Of a DNA stretch of 64,000 nucleotides, positions 17,877-27,779 are shown one piece after another. Position 1 is the stretch's first letter. Each line of letters opens with the position of its first letter. Where the stretch lies: the NCBI GenBank assembly GCA_963817635.1, contig CAWFPR010000025.1, positions 1 to 64,000 of the forward strand, given 5' to 3'. The position numbers were made by a program, and so were the translations under genes. The notes below the pieces were generated by a model. The model searched no databases. It saw only the letters and a program-made list of their open reading frames with translations, and was not told the DNA's origin. This DNA comes from CAWFPR01 sp963817635 (lineage in GTDB: Bacteria > Acidobacteriota > Vicinamibacteria > Vicinamibacterales > 2-12-FULL-66-21).

Positions 17877-18510
17877 TTACGACCCTCCGGCCTTCCGGGG
17901 CGTCGTCGTCTTGGCGGCTTTGCCACGCGTGTCGGCCTTGCCGCCGCCCTTGCTGGCGCGGGCCGGGCGTGCGGTCTTCTTCTCGGCGCCCTCTTCGGCG
18001 CCTTCCTCGGCAGCTTCGGCCTTCTTGCCGCGGAGCCGTTCGGCCGCGGCGCGCAGCCGGCCACCGACGCCCTTGGGCTTCGCCTTGGCCGCCTGGGTCT
18101 TCTCGGCCTTCGGCGTTCGGGTTGAATTCGCTGCCCACCAGTTCGATCTGCGCAACCTCGGCGCTGTCGCCCTTGCGGTAGCCGATGCGGAGGATCCGGG
18201 TGTAGCCACCGGGCCGCCCCTCGAACCGCGGAGCGATCGTATCGAACAGCTTGGATACGACATCCCGGTTCGGGATGTCGCGCAGGACGAGGCGGCGAGC
18301 GTGGAGGGCCTTGCCGTTGGCGTCGCCGGCCGCGATGCCGCGCTTGGCGATACTGATAATCCGCTCGACGAACGGACGCAGCTCCTTCGCCTTGGGGATC
18401 GTGGTCTCGATCCGCTCGTGCTTGATGAGGGCTTCCGCCTGGTTCCGCAGCATCGCGATGCGATGTTCGGTGACCCTGCCCAGTTTCCGGTGACTGACTC
18501 TGTGACGCAT
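17877..18510 (-). CDS. rplQ: 50S ribosomal protein bL17 with Ala/Lys-rich tail (one frameshift)
   Basis: The first 116 residues (MRHRVSHRKLGRVTEHRIAM ... YTRILRIGYRKGDSAEVAQIELV) are canonical bL17, which lines the polypeptide exit tunnel. The frame then shifts near 18112 (after EFNPNA). Removing one G lets an Ala/Lys/Glu-rich tail of about 90 residues (KTQAAKAKPKG ... TPRKAGGS) run to TAA at 17877-17879, just before the repeats. The unshifted frame turns into Arg/Gly-rich nonsense and reads into the repeats, so the shifted reading is preferred. Last gene of the operon, 94 nt after rpoA. Confidence 0.88.
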
Positions 18511-18604
18511 TGCTGTTCCTTGACGCTTGCCGTTGTCCGCTCCCCGCGCCCCGCTCACCCTTTCGGACGGCGGATCGCGGGCAGCGGCCAGCGACTGCGA
18601 CGCT

Positions 18605-19585
18605 CTATTCGACCGACTGTGCCGGCTGGTCGAGCCGCATCCCGAGGCTCAGGCCCATGCCCGACAGGATTTCCTTGATCTCGTTCAGCGACTTGCGGCC
18701 GAAGTTCTTCGTCTTCAGCATTTCGCCTTCGGTCTTCTGCACGAGTTCCCGAATCGTTCGGATGTTCGCGTTCTTCAGGCAGTTGTAGGAGCGCACCGAC
18801 AATTCCAGCTCCTCGACGCTCTTGTCGAGGTTCTCGTTGAGCGCGGCACGCGGCGTATCCGCCATCGTGTCCGGCTGCAGATCGGCGACATCCTCGAGGT
18901 TGATGAAGATGTTCAGGTGGTCGCGAATCAGCTTCGCCGAAAGCGACACGGCGTCGCGCGGAGTGACCGAGCCGTTGGTCCACACATCGACCGTCAGCTT
19001 GTCGTAGTCGGTCGTCTGGCCGAGGCGCGCCGCTTCGACGAGATAGTTCACCTTCTTCACGGGCGAATGGACCGAGTCGATCGGGATCCAGCCGATGCCG
19101 AGATCCTCGTCGAAGTTCTTGTCGGCCGACACGTAGCCGCGGCCGCGCTTCACGCGCATTTCCATGTGCAGCTTGCCGCCCTCGGCCACGGTCGCGATGT
19201 GCGCGTCCGGCTCGAGGATCTCCACGTCGGCGTCGGTCTCGATGTCGCGCGCCTTCACCTCGCCGGCCTTGTCGATCCGGAGGTAGAGCGTCTTGGTCGA
19301 GTCGACGTGCATCTTGAGCGGCACCTGCTTCAGGTTGAGGATGATGTCGGTCGCATCCTCGACCACGCCGGGGATCGGCGAGAATTCGTGCAGCACGCCG
19401 TCGATATTGACCGCGGTCACGGCGGCCCCTTCGATCGACGACAGCAGCACGCGCCGCATGGAGTTGCCGACGGTCGTCCCGAAGCCGCGCTCGAAGGGCT
19501 GGGCGTAGAACCGGCCGAACCGATCGGTCAGCGTCTCGCGTTCGAACTCCAGCCGCTTGGGCCGCTGAAAACCTTTCCAGAGCAT
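18605..19585 (-). CDS. rpoA: DNA-directed RNA polymerase alpha subunit
   Basis: 326 aa. The N-terminal assembly domain (about 1-230) is followed by a linker and the alpha-CTD (about 245-315; SVEELELSVRSYNCLKNANI and KNFGRKSLNEIKEIL), which contacts UP elements and activators. ATG at 19585 (MLWKGFQRPKRLEFE) is preferred over an upstream extension of 25 low-complexity residues. Position between rpsD and rplQ is the classical alpha-operon order. Confidence 0.97.
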   Translation of the reverse strand: MLWKGFQRPKRLEFERETLTDRFGRFYAQPFERGFGTTVGNSMRRVLLSSIEGAAVTAVNIDGVLHEFSPIPGVVEDATDIILNLKQVPLKMHVDSTKTLYLRIDKAGEVKARDIETDADVEILEPDAHIATVAEGGKLHMEMRVKRGRGYVSADKNFDEDLGIGWIPIDSVHSPVKKVNYLVEAARLGQTTDYDKLTVDVWTNGSVTPRDAVSLSAKLIRDHLNIFINLEDVADLQPDTMADTPRAALNENLDKSVEELELSVRSYNCLKNANIRTIRELVQKTEGEMLKTKNFGRKSLNEIKEILSGMGLSLGMRLDQPAQSVE

Positions 19586-19700
19586 CAGTCTCGTTCCTTT
19601 CGCACACGCACCCGGCAGTGGGCGCGCGCCGGACCTGCCGTTTCGCCCGCCACCTCCCACCGCAGGTCCGGAAAGGCTGCGGGCGGCGGGCTACCTGCGC

Positions 19701-19724
19701 GGGCGGCTCGCGAGCCGCCCCTAC
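19701..19724 (+). repeat. GGGCGG palindromic repeat between rpoA and rpsD
   Basis: GGGCGGCTCGCGAGCCGCCC followed by CTAC. Perfect palindrome directly after the rpsD stop; the mRNA strand reads GTAG followed by the palindrome. Confidence 0.88.
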
Positions 19725-19727
19725 ACG

Positions 19728-20357
19728 TTATTTCGAATACAACTCGACGATGAGCTGTTCCTGCACGGGCAGGTTGATCTGCTCGCGGGTCGGCAGCGAC
19801 GTGATGCGGCCGGTCAGCTGGCCCGCGTCGAACGTGAGCCACTCCGGGATGCCGCGTCCCTTCACTTCTTCCATCGCGTGCTGGATCGTCGCGTTCTCGC
19901 CGCTGCCGCCGCGGACCGAAACCTGGTCGCCCGCCTTCACGGAATAGGACGGCACGTCGACCTTCCGGCCGTTCACGAGGAAGTGGCCGTGGCGAACGAG
20001 CTGCCGCGCCTGCGCGCGTGAGGTCGCGAGACCCAGGCGGTAGATCACGTTGTCCAGCCGCCGCTCGAGCAACTGCAGCAGCGTCTCGCCCGTGATGCCG
20101 CGCGTCCGGTCCGCCACCTCGAAGTACCGGCGGAACTGGTTCTCCAGCACGCCGTAGATGCGCTTGACCTTCTGCTTCTCGCGCAGCTGCAGGCCGTAGC
20201 CCACCAGCTTCGCCTTGCGCAGCTTGCCGTGCTGCCCCGGCGGGAGGTTGCGCTTCTCGATCGCGCACTTCTCCGTGTAGCAGCGCTCCCCCTTCAGGAA
20301 GAGCTTCATCCCCTCGCGCCGGCACAGCCGGCACACCGGACCAATGTAACGTGCCAT
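19728..20357 (-). CDS. rpsD: 30S ribosomal protein uS4
   Basis: 209 aa primary 16S-binding protein of the 30S body, also an autoregulator of the alpha operon in other bacteria. The zinc-type N-terminus has Cys9, Cys12, Cys26 and Cys31 (the C+ form). The S4 RNA-binding domain is at about 98-160 (RRLDNVIYRLGLATSRAQAR). Complete, ending in VELYSK like most bacterial uS4. Confidence 0.97.
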   Translation of the reverse strand: MARYIGPVCRLCRREGMKLFLKGERCYTEKCAIEKRNLPPGQHGKLRKAKLVGYGLQLREKQKVKRIYGVLENQFRRYFEVADRTRGITGETLLQLLERRLDNVIYRLGLATSRAQARQLVRHGHFLVNGRKVDVPSYSVKAGDQVSVRGGSGENATIQHAMEEVKGRGIPEWLTFDAGQLTGRITSLPTREQINLPVQEQLIVELYSK

Positions 20358-20384
20358 TCGATTCCTATCCTCTGATCCGTGTCA

Positions 20385-20526
20385 CCCGTGAAATCCGGAT
20401 CCGTGTGATCCGTGCGATCCGTGGTCCAACATCTCTTCGTCCCGTGCGCTCCGCCTAATCCGTCGTCCGGGATCTCCCGATCCGTGTGATCCGGTGATCA
20501 GTGGTCCGTGATCTCTCGATCCGTGT
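20385..20526. repeat. Degenerate GATCCGTG array between rpsD and rpsK
   Basis: The 169-nt spacer is filled with imperfect copies of GATCCGTG(T/C) (for example GATCCGTGTGATCCGTGCGA). The same sort of short-unit array recurs in other spacers of this operon. No gene is seen. Confidence 0.75.
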
Positions 20527-20985
20527 TTACACGCGCCGTTTCTTCGGCGGCCGGCAGCCGTTGTGCGGAATTGGCGTCACGTCGCGGATCGACTTGACGT
20601 CGATGCCAATCGTCTGCAGCGCGCGAATCGCCGACTCACGCCCCGCGCCGGGCCCCTTGACCCGCACTTCGACGCTGCGCATGCCGAACGCCTTGGCGGT
20701 GTTGCCCGCCGCGATGGCGGCCTGCGTCGCCGCGAACGGCGTGCCCTTGCGCGACCCCTTGAACCCGATGCCGCCGGCGCTCGACCACGCCACGACCGCG
20801 CCCTCGGGATCGGTGATCGTGATGATCGTGTTGTTGAACGAGGCCTGGATGTGCGCGAACCCGTGGTGCACGATCCGCTTCTCGCCCCGCTTCTTGAACG
20901 CCTTCTTCTTGACAGGCCGGCCGGCCTTCTTCTTGTCGCCGGTTTCCGGCTGTGCTGATGCGTCGATCGGTTCGTTCTTGGCCAT
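20527..20985 (-). CDS. rpsK: 30S ribosomal protein uS11
   Basis: 152 aa platform protein near the 3' major domain of 16S rRNA. The core (KRIVHHGFAHIQASFNNTII ... GCRPPKKRRV) is canonical. An N-terminal extension of about 30 residues, first acidic then Lys-rich (MAKNEPIDASAQPETGDKKK), is longer than usual. Start ATG 20985 is preferred since the upstream open frame is Arg/Gly-rich spacer. Confidence 0.96.
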   Translation of the reverse strand: MAKNEPIDASAQPETGDKKKAGRPVKKKAFKKRGEKRIVHHGFAHIQASFNNTIITITDPEGAVVAWSSAGGIGFKGSRKGTPFAATQAAIAAGNTAKAFGMRSVEVRVKGPGAGRESAIRALQTIGIDVKSIRDVTPIPHNGCRPPKKRRV

Positions 20986-21142
20986 AATCTCTGCTTCTCT
21001 TGTTGCTCGCGGGGTCCCATCCCCGCCCGCGTCCGGTGCCCGCCATCCGTGCGGCCTCACCTCGCACGGCCGCCAGCGCTCCCGCCACCTCCCGGCTCCT
21101 GCCTCCGGCGCACCGGACACGGCAGCCGCGGAACGCCTGGAG

Positions 21143-21517
21143 CTAGACCGTCTTCTTCTTCGCCACGGCGCCCTTGCGCGGACCTTTCCGGGTCCGCGCG
21201 TTGGTCTTGGTCCGCTGGCCGCGCACCGGCAGGTTGCGGCGATGCCGCAAGCCGCGATAGCTGCCGATTTCCATCAACCGCTTGATGTTCATCGAGATCT
21301 CCTTGCGGAGATCGCCTTCGACACGGCCCTGCTCCTCGATGACCCGGCTGATCTTCCGGACGTCGTCTTCCGACAGGTCCTTGATTCGGATGTCCGGGCT
21401 CACGCCCGCCGCCGTCAGGATGTCCGTCGAGCGCTTCCGGCCGATTCCGTAGATGTAGGTCAGACCAATCTCGATGCGCTTGGTCCGCGGAAGATCAACG
21501 CCTGCGATACGTGCCAT
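21143..21517 (-). CDS. rpsM: 30S ribosomal protein uS13
   Basis: 124 aa head protein that forms the B1 bridges to the 50S subunit. Starts MARIAGVDLPRTKRIEIGLT; the helix-hairpin RGLRHRRNLPVRGQRTKTNA and basic tail are complete. The spacer to rpmJ holds the CAATCTG array. Confidence 0.97.
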   Translation of the reverse strand: MARIAGVDLPRTKRIEIGLTYIYGIGRKRSTDILTAAGVSPDIRIKDLSEDDVRKISRVIEEQGRVEGDLRKEISMNIKRLMEIGSYRGLRHRRNLPVRGQRTKTNARTRKGPRKGAVAKKKTV

Positions 21518-21536
21518 GTCGCTTCATCCTCAATCT

Positions 21537-21630
21537 TCAATCTGCAATCTGCAATCTGCAATCTGCAATCTGCAATCTGCAATCTGCAATCTGCAATCTG
21601 CAATCTGCAATCTGCAATCTGCAATCTGCA
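21537..21630. repeat. CAATCTG heptamer array, about 13 copies
   Basis: Nearly perfect head-to-tail CAATCTG units between rpsM and rpmJ. On the mRNA strand the unit is CAGATTG. Translation of such arrays gives the spurious QIADCRL peptides. Copy number makes this a likely variable-number locus. Confidence 0.95.
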
Positions 21631-21634
21631 GTGG

Positions 21635-21748
21635 CTAACCCTGCCGCTGCTTGTGCTTCTGGTTGGTGCAGATCACGCGCACCACCCCGCGGCGGCGGAC
21701 CACCTTGCACTTGTCACAAATCTTCTTGACCGATGCTCTGACCTTCAT
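21635..21748 (-). CDS. rpmJ: 50S ribosomal protein bL36
   Basis: 37-aa zinc-type bL36 beginning MKVRASVKKICDKCKVVRRR, with ligands Cys11, Cys14, Cys27 and His32 all present. Stop TAG at 21635-21637 directly abuts the heptamer array. It lies between infA and rpsM as in many bacteria. Confidence 0.95.
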   Translation of the reverse strand: MKVRASVKKICDKCKVVRRRGVVRVICTNQKHKQRQG

Positions 21749-21757
21749 GATGCCTCT

Positions 21758-21997
21758 CTACCCGATCTTCTCGACGATGCGCCCGCGGGTCAGGTCGCGC
21801 GGCGAAAGTTCCAGCCGCACGCGATCGCCGATGAGCACCCGGATGAAGTTGCGCCCGGGCCCCCCGGGCACGTGCGCCACCACGTAGCGCTGGCCGTCGA
21901 TCTCGACCCGGTACTGCGCGTACGGCAGCGCCTCCCGCACGATGCCCTCGACCGAGATGGCGCGCCGTTCCTCCTCGCGCGGGTCCTTTTCGAACAT
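21758..21997 (-). CDS. infA: Translation initiation factor IF-1, variant loop
   Basis: 79-aa OB-fold protein that fills the 30S A site during initiation. Family landmarks VEGIVREALPYAQYRVEIDG, NFIRVL and ELSPRDLTRGRIV are present. Two oddities: an extended charged N-terminus (MFEKDPREEERR, where most have MAKEE), and the loop usually SGKMR(K/M) reads PGGPGR, which changes residues next to the 30S decoding site. Lies 9 nt upstream of rpmJ and 54 nt downstream of map. Confidence 0.93.
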   Translation of the reverse strand: MFEKDPREEERRAISVEGIVREALPYAQYRVEIDGQRYVVAHVPGGPGRNFIRVLIGDRVRLELSPRDLTRGRIVEKIG

Positions 21998-22051
21998 CCC
22001 GTTCCGCCGGCCGTTGTCCGCGTCCGCTCACCGGAGCCGCCCGGTGCCGGG

Positions 22052-22819
22052 TCAGCGTCCCGCCGGCACACTGCGCCGCGTCAACACGAGCGGCCCGTTC
22101 TTCGTCACGGCGACGGTGTGCTCGAAATGCGCCGACAGGCTGCCATCCTTCGTCACCGCCGTCCAGCCGTCGGCGAGCACCTTCACCGCCGGCCGGCCCA
22201 TGTTGACCATCGGCTCGATCGCCAGCGTCATGCCCTCGGCCAGCCTGGGCCCGCGCCCCGGTTCGCCGTAGTTGGCAATCTGCGGCTCTTCGTGCAGCGC
22301 CGAACCGATCCCGTGCCCCACGAACTCCCGCACGACCGAGAACCCCGCCGACTCGACATGCTCCTGCACGGCGTGACCGATGTCCGAGACGCGGCCGCCG
22401 ACCCGCACCTGCGCGATCGCCTTCTCGAGCGACTCCCGGGTCACCCGCAGCAGCGTGGACGCCTCGTCCGAGACCCGTCCGACGCCGACCGTCACGGCGG
22501 AATCGCCGTAGAAGCCGTCGAGCTTCACGCCCATGTCGAGCGAGATGATGTCTCCCTCGACCAGCTGGGTCTTCTCCGACGGAATCCCGTGCACGACCTG
22601 ATCGTTCACCGACGCACAGAGCGTGGCAGGGTACCCGCGATACCCCTTGAACGCCGGTTCCGCGCCGCCGGCGCGCACCAGCTGTTCGGCCTTCGCGTCG
22701 AGGTCGGCGGTCGTCACGCCGGGCGCGACCATCGCCGCGAGTTCCGCGAGCACGTCGGCCACCAGCGCGTTGGCCGCGCGCATCCGCTCGATCTCCGCCG
22801 GCGACTTGCAGACAATCAC
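22052..22819 (-). CDS. map: Methionine aminopeptidase type I
   Basis: 255 aa, removes initiator methionine from new proteins. The five metal ligands can be seen: two Asp in DIISLDMGVKLDGFYGDS, His in EFVGHGIG, Glu in IEPMV and Glu in HFEHTVAV; the substrate His is in VVHGIP. No N-terminal zinc finger, so type Ia. The ATG overlaps the adk stop by 4 nt, implying coupling. Confidence 0.96.
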   Translation of the reverse strand: MIVCKSPAEIERMRAANALVADVLAELAAMVAPGVTTADLDAKAEQLVRAGGAEPAFKGYRGYPATLCASVNDQVVHGIPSEKTQLVEGDIISLDMGVKLDGFYGDSAVTVGVGRVSDEASTLLRVTRESLEKAIAQVRVGGRVSDIGHAVQEHVESAGFSVVREFVGHGIGSALHEEPQIANYGEPGRGPRLAEGMTLAIEPMVNMGRPAVKVLADGWTAVTKDGSLSAHFEHTVAVTKNGPLVLTRRSVPAGR

Positions 22820-23460
22820 AGCCGGACGCCTTTGGCCGCCTGGTCGAGGGCGGCATCCACCATTGCCGTGACGACGCCCAGCGACTGGTTCCCGTCAATC
22901 GCGCGGAATGTCGGCCGCGCCGAGTAGTAGTCGACCAGCGGCTTGGTCTGCCGGTGATAGACCTTCAGGCGCTCCCGCACAATGTCCGCGTCGTCGTCCA
23001 CTCGCGCCACGAGGACGCCGCCGCAACGGCCGCACTCGCCGCCCCAAGGTGGCGCCGCGCCCGCGCCGCACCGGGCGCAGATGCGCCGCCCCGCGAGCCG
23101 CCGCACGAGCACGTCTTCCGGCACGATCACGTCGAGGACCACGAGCGGCCCGCGACCATCCATCATGCGATCGAGCGCCGTCGCCTGGGCCACCGTCCGC
23201 GGAAAGCCGTCGAGCACGAACCCGCACTTCGCGTCGTCCCGCTCCAGCCGTTCTTCCACGATGCCAATCATCACGTCGTCCGAGACCAGGTTGCCGGCCT
23301 CCATCGTCTTCTTCGCGGCCTTCCCGAGTTCCGCGCCGGTGTGCACCGCCTCGCGAAGGATGTCGCCCGTCGAGATTCTCGGCACCCGGCGCGCCGCCGC
23401 GAGCCGCGCAGCCTGGGTGCCCTTGCCGGCGCCAGGGGGCCCGAGCATGACGATGTTCAT
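22816..23460 (-). CDS. adk: Adenylate kinase, short zinc-type LID
   Basis: 214 aa. P-loop GPPGAGKGTQ, NMP-binding segment with STGDILREAV, and DGFPRT are canonical. The LID has Cys pairs CARC and CGRC, so a zinc-type LID, but only about 12 residues separate them, shorter than in the well-known zinc kinases. ATG 23460 (MNIVMLGPPG) is chosen; the open frame continues ten codons upstream. Sits between secY (31 nt) and map (4-nt overlap). Confidence 0.95.
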   Translation of the reverse strand: MNIVMLGPPGAGKGTQAARLAAARRVPRISTGDILREAVHTGAELGKAAKKTMEAGNLVSDDVMIGIVEERLERDDAKCGFVLDGFPRTVAQATALDRMMDGRGPLVVLDVIVPEDVLVRRLAGRRICARCGAGAAPPWGGECGRCGGVLVARVDDDADIVRERLKVYHRQTKPLVDYYSARPTFRAIDGNQSLGVVTAMVDAALDQAAKGVRL

Positions 23461-23491
23461 CGGCGAGCAGGCGCCGGTCCGGGCCTGCACC

Positions 23492-24883
<1,392 letters not shown>

Positions 24884-24895
24884 AAATACCCGCTC

Positions 24896-25339
24896 TTACG
24901 GGAGAACTTCAGCCGTGCCGCCGGCGGCGGCAATCTTCTCGGCGGCCTTGCCGCTGAACTTGTGCGCCCGTACCGTCAGGGCCTTCGCGAGGTCGCCCCG
25001 CCCGAGCACCTTGATCTGGCCGCGCTTGCCGACGAGCCCGCGTGCGCGCAGGAGTTCCGGCGTGACATCGGTGCCCGCCTCGAACCGTTCGGCGAGCGCA
25101 TCGAGGTTCACGACCTCGTACTCGACGCGGAACGGGTTGTGGAACCCGCGCTTCGGCACGCGCCGGTGGAGCGGCATCTGGCCGCCCTCGAACCCGCGCT
25201 TGTGCTTGAAGCCCGAACGCGACTTGGCGCCCTTGTGACCCCGGCCCGCCTGCGTCCCCTGACCCGTGCCGTGCCCGCGCCCGACCCGCTTCTTCGAGTG
25301 CCTGGCGCCCTTGGGCGGTTTGAGATTGCTCAGATCCAT
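24896..25339 (-). CDS. rplO: 50S ribosomal protein uL15
   Basis: 147 aa; Gly/Lys/Arg-rich N-terminus (SKKRVGRGHGTGQGTQAGRG) that threads into 23S rRNA and a globular C-terminal half. Complete, in the usual position before secY. Confidence 0.96.
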   Translation of the reverse strand: MDLSNLKPPKGARHSKKRVGRGHGTGQGTQAGRGHKGAKSRSGFKHKRGFEGGQMPLHRRVPKRGFHNPFRVEYEVVNLDALAERFEAGTDVTPELLRARGLVGKRGQIKVLGRGDLAKALTVRAHKFSGKAAEKIAAAGGTAEVLP

Positions 25340-25386
25340 GATGTCGTCTCTCTAGTGTCGAAGCGCAAGAGGTGACTGCGCAGCAA

Positions 25387-25593
25387 CTATTCCTGCACCG
25401 TGACCAGGTGGCGGACCTTCAGGATCATGCCGCGCGTCGCGGGCGTGTCCAGCAGATTCACCGAGTGGCCGATCCGTCGCAGGCCCATGCCCTGGACCGT
25501 GGCCGCCTGGGTCCGGTCGAAACCGATCGGACTCTTGACGAGGGTGATCTTCACCGTGCGCCCGTCGGTGCTCTTCTTTGGTGTCTTGGCCAT
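25387..25593 (-). CDS. rpmD: 50S ribosomal protein uL30
   Basis: 68 aa with VKITLVKSPIGFDRTQAATV and MILKVRHLVTVQE, the full uL30 fold, plus about 13 extra N-terminal residues (MAKTPKKSTDGRT). Between rpsE and rplO as expected. Confidence 0.95.
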   Translation of the reverse strand: MAKTPKKSTDGRTVKITLVKSPIGFDRTQAATVQGMGLRRIGHSVNLLDTPATRGMILKVRHLVTVQE

Positions 25594-25614
25594 GATTCGT
25601 CTTCGTCCCCGCGC

Positions 25615-26142
25615 CTAGCTGGTGGTCGCCGGGAGGTCGCCCGGCTGCTCTTCCCGGCCGCGCAGCCGTCGGACCACGCCCGGATCCTTCAGATCCATCA
25701 ATCCGGCGAACGTGGCGCGCACGACGTTGTGCGAGTTGGCCGAGCCGAGCGACTTGGTCATCACGTTCTGGATGCCACACGATTCCACGACCGCACGGAC
25801 CGCGCCGCCGGCGATGATGCCGGTGCCGTCGGGCGCCGGCTTGAGCAACACCCGCCCGGCGCCGAAGCGCCCGAGCACCGGGTGGGGCACGGTCGTGCCA
25901 GCGAGCGGCACGCGAATGAGCGACTTCTTCGCCGCCTCGATGCCCTTCTTGATCGCCGACGGAACTTCCTTGGCTTTCCCGACGCCGAAACCCACCACCC
26001 CGTGTCCGTCGCCGACGACGACCAGCGCGCTGAAGCTCAGGTTCTTGCCGCCCTTGACGACTTTGGTCACGCGGCTGATGTTGACGACCGTGTCCTTCAG
26101 GTCCAGCTGCGAGGCGTCGATCTTCTCTCGTGTTTCAATCAT
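25615..26142 (-). CDS. rpsE: 30S ribosomal protein uS5
   Basis: 175 aa. Double-stranded RNA-binding domain (KDTVVNISRVTKVVKGGKNL) and C-terminal domain with GTGIIAGGAVRAVVESCGI. It lines the mRNA entry channel and affects decoding fidelity. The C-terminal tail (GREEQPGDLPATTS) is a little longer than usual. The upstream spacer to rplR contains a palindromic repeat. Confidence 0.96.
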   Translation of the reverse strand: MIETREKIDASQLDLKDTVVNISRVTKVVKGGKNLSFSALVVVGDGHGVVGFGVGKAKEVPSAIKKGIEAAKKSLIRVPLAGTTVPHPVLGRFGAGRVLLKPAPDGTGIIAGGAVRAVVESCGIQNVMTKSLGSANSHNVVRATFAGLMDLKDPGVVRRLRGREEQPGDLPATTS

Positions 26143-26173
26143 GTTCAGATTCCGGTTCCGCGATGTCCGGCAA

Positions 26174-26197
26174 GGGCGGTTCGCGAACCGCCCCTAC
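26174..26197 (+). repeat. GGGCGG palindromic repeat between rplR and rpsE
   Basis: GGGCGGTTCGCGAACCGCCC followed by CTAC; perfect palindrome lying one base from the rplR stop codon. Confidence 0.9.
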
Positions 26198-26198
26198 A

Positions 26199-26573
26199 TC
26201 AGAATTCCAACCCCGCTTCACGCGCGGCTTCCGCGACGGCGCGAATCCGGCCGTGATACAGGAAACCGCCGCGATCGAACACCACGCGTGTGATGCCCTT
26301 GGCCTTGAGCCGCTCGGCAATCGTGCGGCCGAGCGCCCTGGCGCCTTCGACGTTCCCGCCCCGCGTCTTGCCGGCGAACGTCGCCTTGAGCGACGGCTCG
26401 GTACTCGCCGCCGAGGCGAGGGTCGTGCCGGACCTGTCGTCGATCACCTGCGCATAAATGTGCGACACGCTGCGGAACACCCGCAGCCGCGGCCGCTCCG
26501 TCGTCCCGCCGATCCGCTTCCGCTGCCGCAGCGCGATCCGCGTGCGACGGTCCTTGTTGGTCTTGATCTTCAT
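26199..26573 (-). CDS. rplR: 50S ribosomal protein uL18
   Basis: 124 aa 5S rRNA-binding protein (RRTRIALRQRKRIGGTTERP, RVVFDRGGFLYHGRIRAVAE). The open frame continues upstream through a heptamer array (QIADCRL repeats); the ATG at 26573 (MKIKTNKD) is the natural start by family alignment. Confidence 0.95.
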   Translation of the reverse strand: MKIKTNKDRRTRIALRQRKRIGGTTERPRLRVFRSVSHIYAQVIDDRSGTTLASAASTEPSLKATFAGKTRGGNVEGARALGRTIAERLKAKGITRVVFDRGGFLYHGRIRAVAEAAREAGLEF

Positions 26574-26592
26574 CGTCAGTATCCAAATCGCC

Positions 26593-26643
26593 AATCTGCA
26601 ATCTGCAATCTGCAATCTGCAATCTGCAATCTGCAATCTGCAG
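26593..26643. repeat. CAATCTG heptamer array, about 7 copies
   Basis: Second array of the same CAATCTG unit as at 21537, between rplF and rplR. It lies directly upstream of rplR and would be in its leader. Confidence 0.93.
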
Positions 26644-26647
26644 TGTT

Positions 26648-27187
26648 TTACTTGGCTCCTGTCTTGCCGGCCTTCTTCTTCAGGACCTCGCCCGTGTAGC
26701 GGACGCCCTTCTGCTTGTACGGATCGGGCTTGCGCAGGCGCCGGATGTTGGCCGCCACCTGGCCGACCGCCTGGCGATCGATGCCGGTCACCGTGAGGTG
26801 CGTCTGCTTTTCGATCACGATGTCGATCCCGGCCGGGATGTCGAACACCACGGGGTGCGAGTAGCCCAGCGCGAAGACGATCTGCTTGCCCTTGAGCTCC
26901 GCGCGGTAGCCGACGCCGACGATGTCGAGGTCCTTGCGGAATCCCTCGGTGACACCGAGCACGGCATTGGCGACCAGGCTGCGGGCCAGGCCGTGAAACT
27001 TGCCGAGCTGCGGATCCTCGCGCTCGGTGTGCGCGGTCAGGCGGTCGCCGTCGACGGCAAACCCGATCCCGGCCGGCACCGGCTGCCGCAGCTTGCCCTT
27101 CGGCCCCTGCACTTCGACGGCACCGGGCTGGACGTCGACCTTGACGCCCTTCGGGATCACGATGATTTTCTTGCCAATTCGGGACAT
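26648..27187 (-). CDS. rplF: 50S ribosomal protein uL6
   Basis: 179 aa with the two uL6 repeats; the C-terminal motif DPYKQKGVRYTGE that contacts the sarcin-ricin loop region is intact. The tail VLKKKAGKTGAK is slightly extended. Confidence 0.96.
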   Translation of the reverse strand: MSRIGKKIIVIPKGVKVDVQPGAVEVQGPKGKLRQPVPAGIGFAVDGDRLTAHTEREDPQLGKFHGLARSLVANAVLGVTEGFRKDLDIVGVGYRAELKGKQIVFALGYSHPVVFDIPAGIDIVIEKQTHLTVTGIDRQAVGQVAANIRRLRKPDPYKQKGVRYTGEVLKKKAGKTGAK

Positions 27188-27247
27188 GTCAGTATCCAGA
27201 GTCCAGCTGCCAGCGTCCGGCCTTCAACCGGCCACTGAGCGGTTTGC

Positions 27248-27650
27248 TCACCACACGTTACACAGGACTTCGCCGCCGACGCCGGCTTTGACCGCTTCGC
27301 GGCCGGTCATGACGCCGCGCGAGGTCGTCAGGATGTTCGTGCCGAGTCCGGCCAGCACGTCCGGCACGTCATTGCGGCCGAAGTAGACGCGACGACCCGG
27401 GCGGCTCACCCGCTGGATGCCCGTGATGACACGCTCGCCGCGCGGACCGGTACTTCAGGAACACGCGCAGCTGTGCCTGGGGGCGCTCGCCGTCGGCCTC
27501 GATCACCTTGAAGCCCTGGACGTAGCCTTCGCTCTCGAGGATCCGCGCGATTTCCACCTTGAGCCGTGACGACGGCATGTCCACCCGCGCGTGGCGCGCA
27601 GTCGTGGCGTTGCGGAGGCGCGCCAGCATGTCTGCAATCGGATCAGTCAT
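27248..27650 (-). CDS. rpsH: 30S ribosomal protein uS8 (one frameshift)
   Basis: N-terminal part MTDPIADMLARLRNATTARH ... QLRVFLKY is canonical. The frame breaks near 27446, where an extra C sits in TACCGGTCCG. Removing it yields KYGPRGERVITGIQRVSRPG, then a normal C-terminal domain to GGEVLCNVW and TGA at 27248-27250: 133 aa, exactly the family length. uS8 is essential for 30S assembly, so a real null allele is implausible and a sequence error is the simplest view. Confidence 0.92.
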
Positions 27651-27670
27651 TGTCTTTTGAACCTTGTCAC

Positions 27671-27722
27671 GGGCGGCTCGCGAGCCGCCCCTACACTCGG
27701 GCGGTTCGCGAACCGCCCCTTC
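27671..27722 (+). repeat. Two adjacent GGGCGG palindromic repeats between rpsN and rpsH
   Basis: 27671-27694 (GGGCGGCTCGCGAGCCGCCC then CTAC) and 27699-27722 (GGGCGGTTCGCGAACCGCCC then CTTC), both the two sequence variants of the family side by side in one spacer. Confidence 0.9.
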
Positions 27723-27779
27723 ATGTCGGCCACGGGGCGCATTTGGGCATGATGCCCACGGTCCCCCGCCGCCGGTTTC

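Noticed and set aside
21537..21630. CRISPR array
   Set aside because: Units are 7-bp head-to-tail repeats with no spacers and no cas genes.
26574..26636. Extended uL18 N-terminus (QIADCRL repeats)
   Set aside because: It is the translated heptamer array; family alignment starts at MKIKTNKD.
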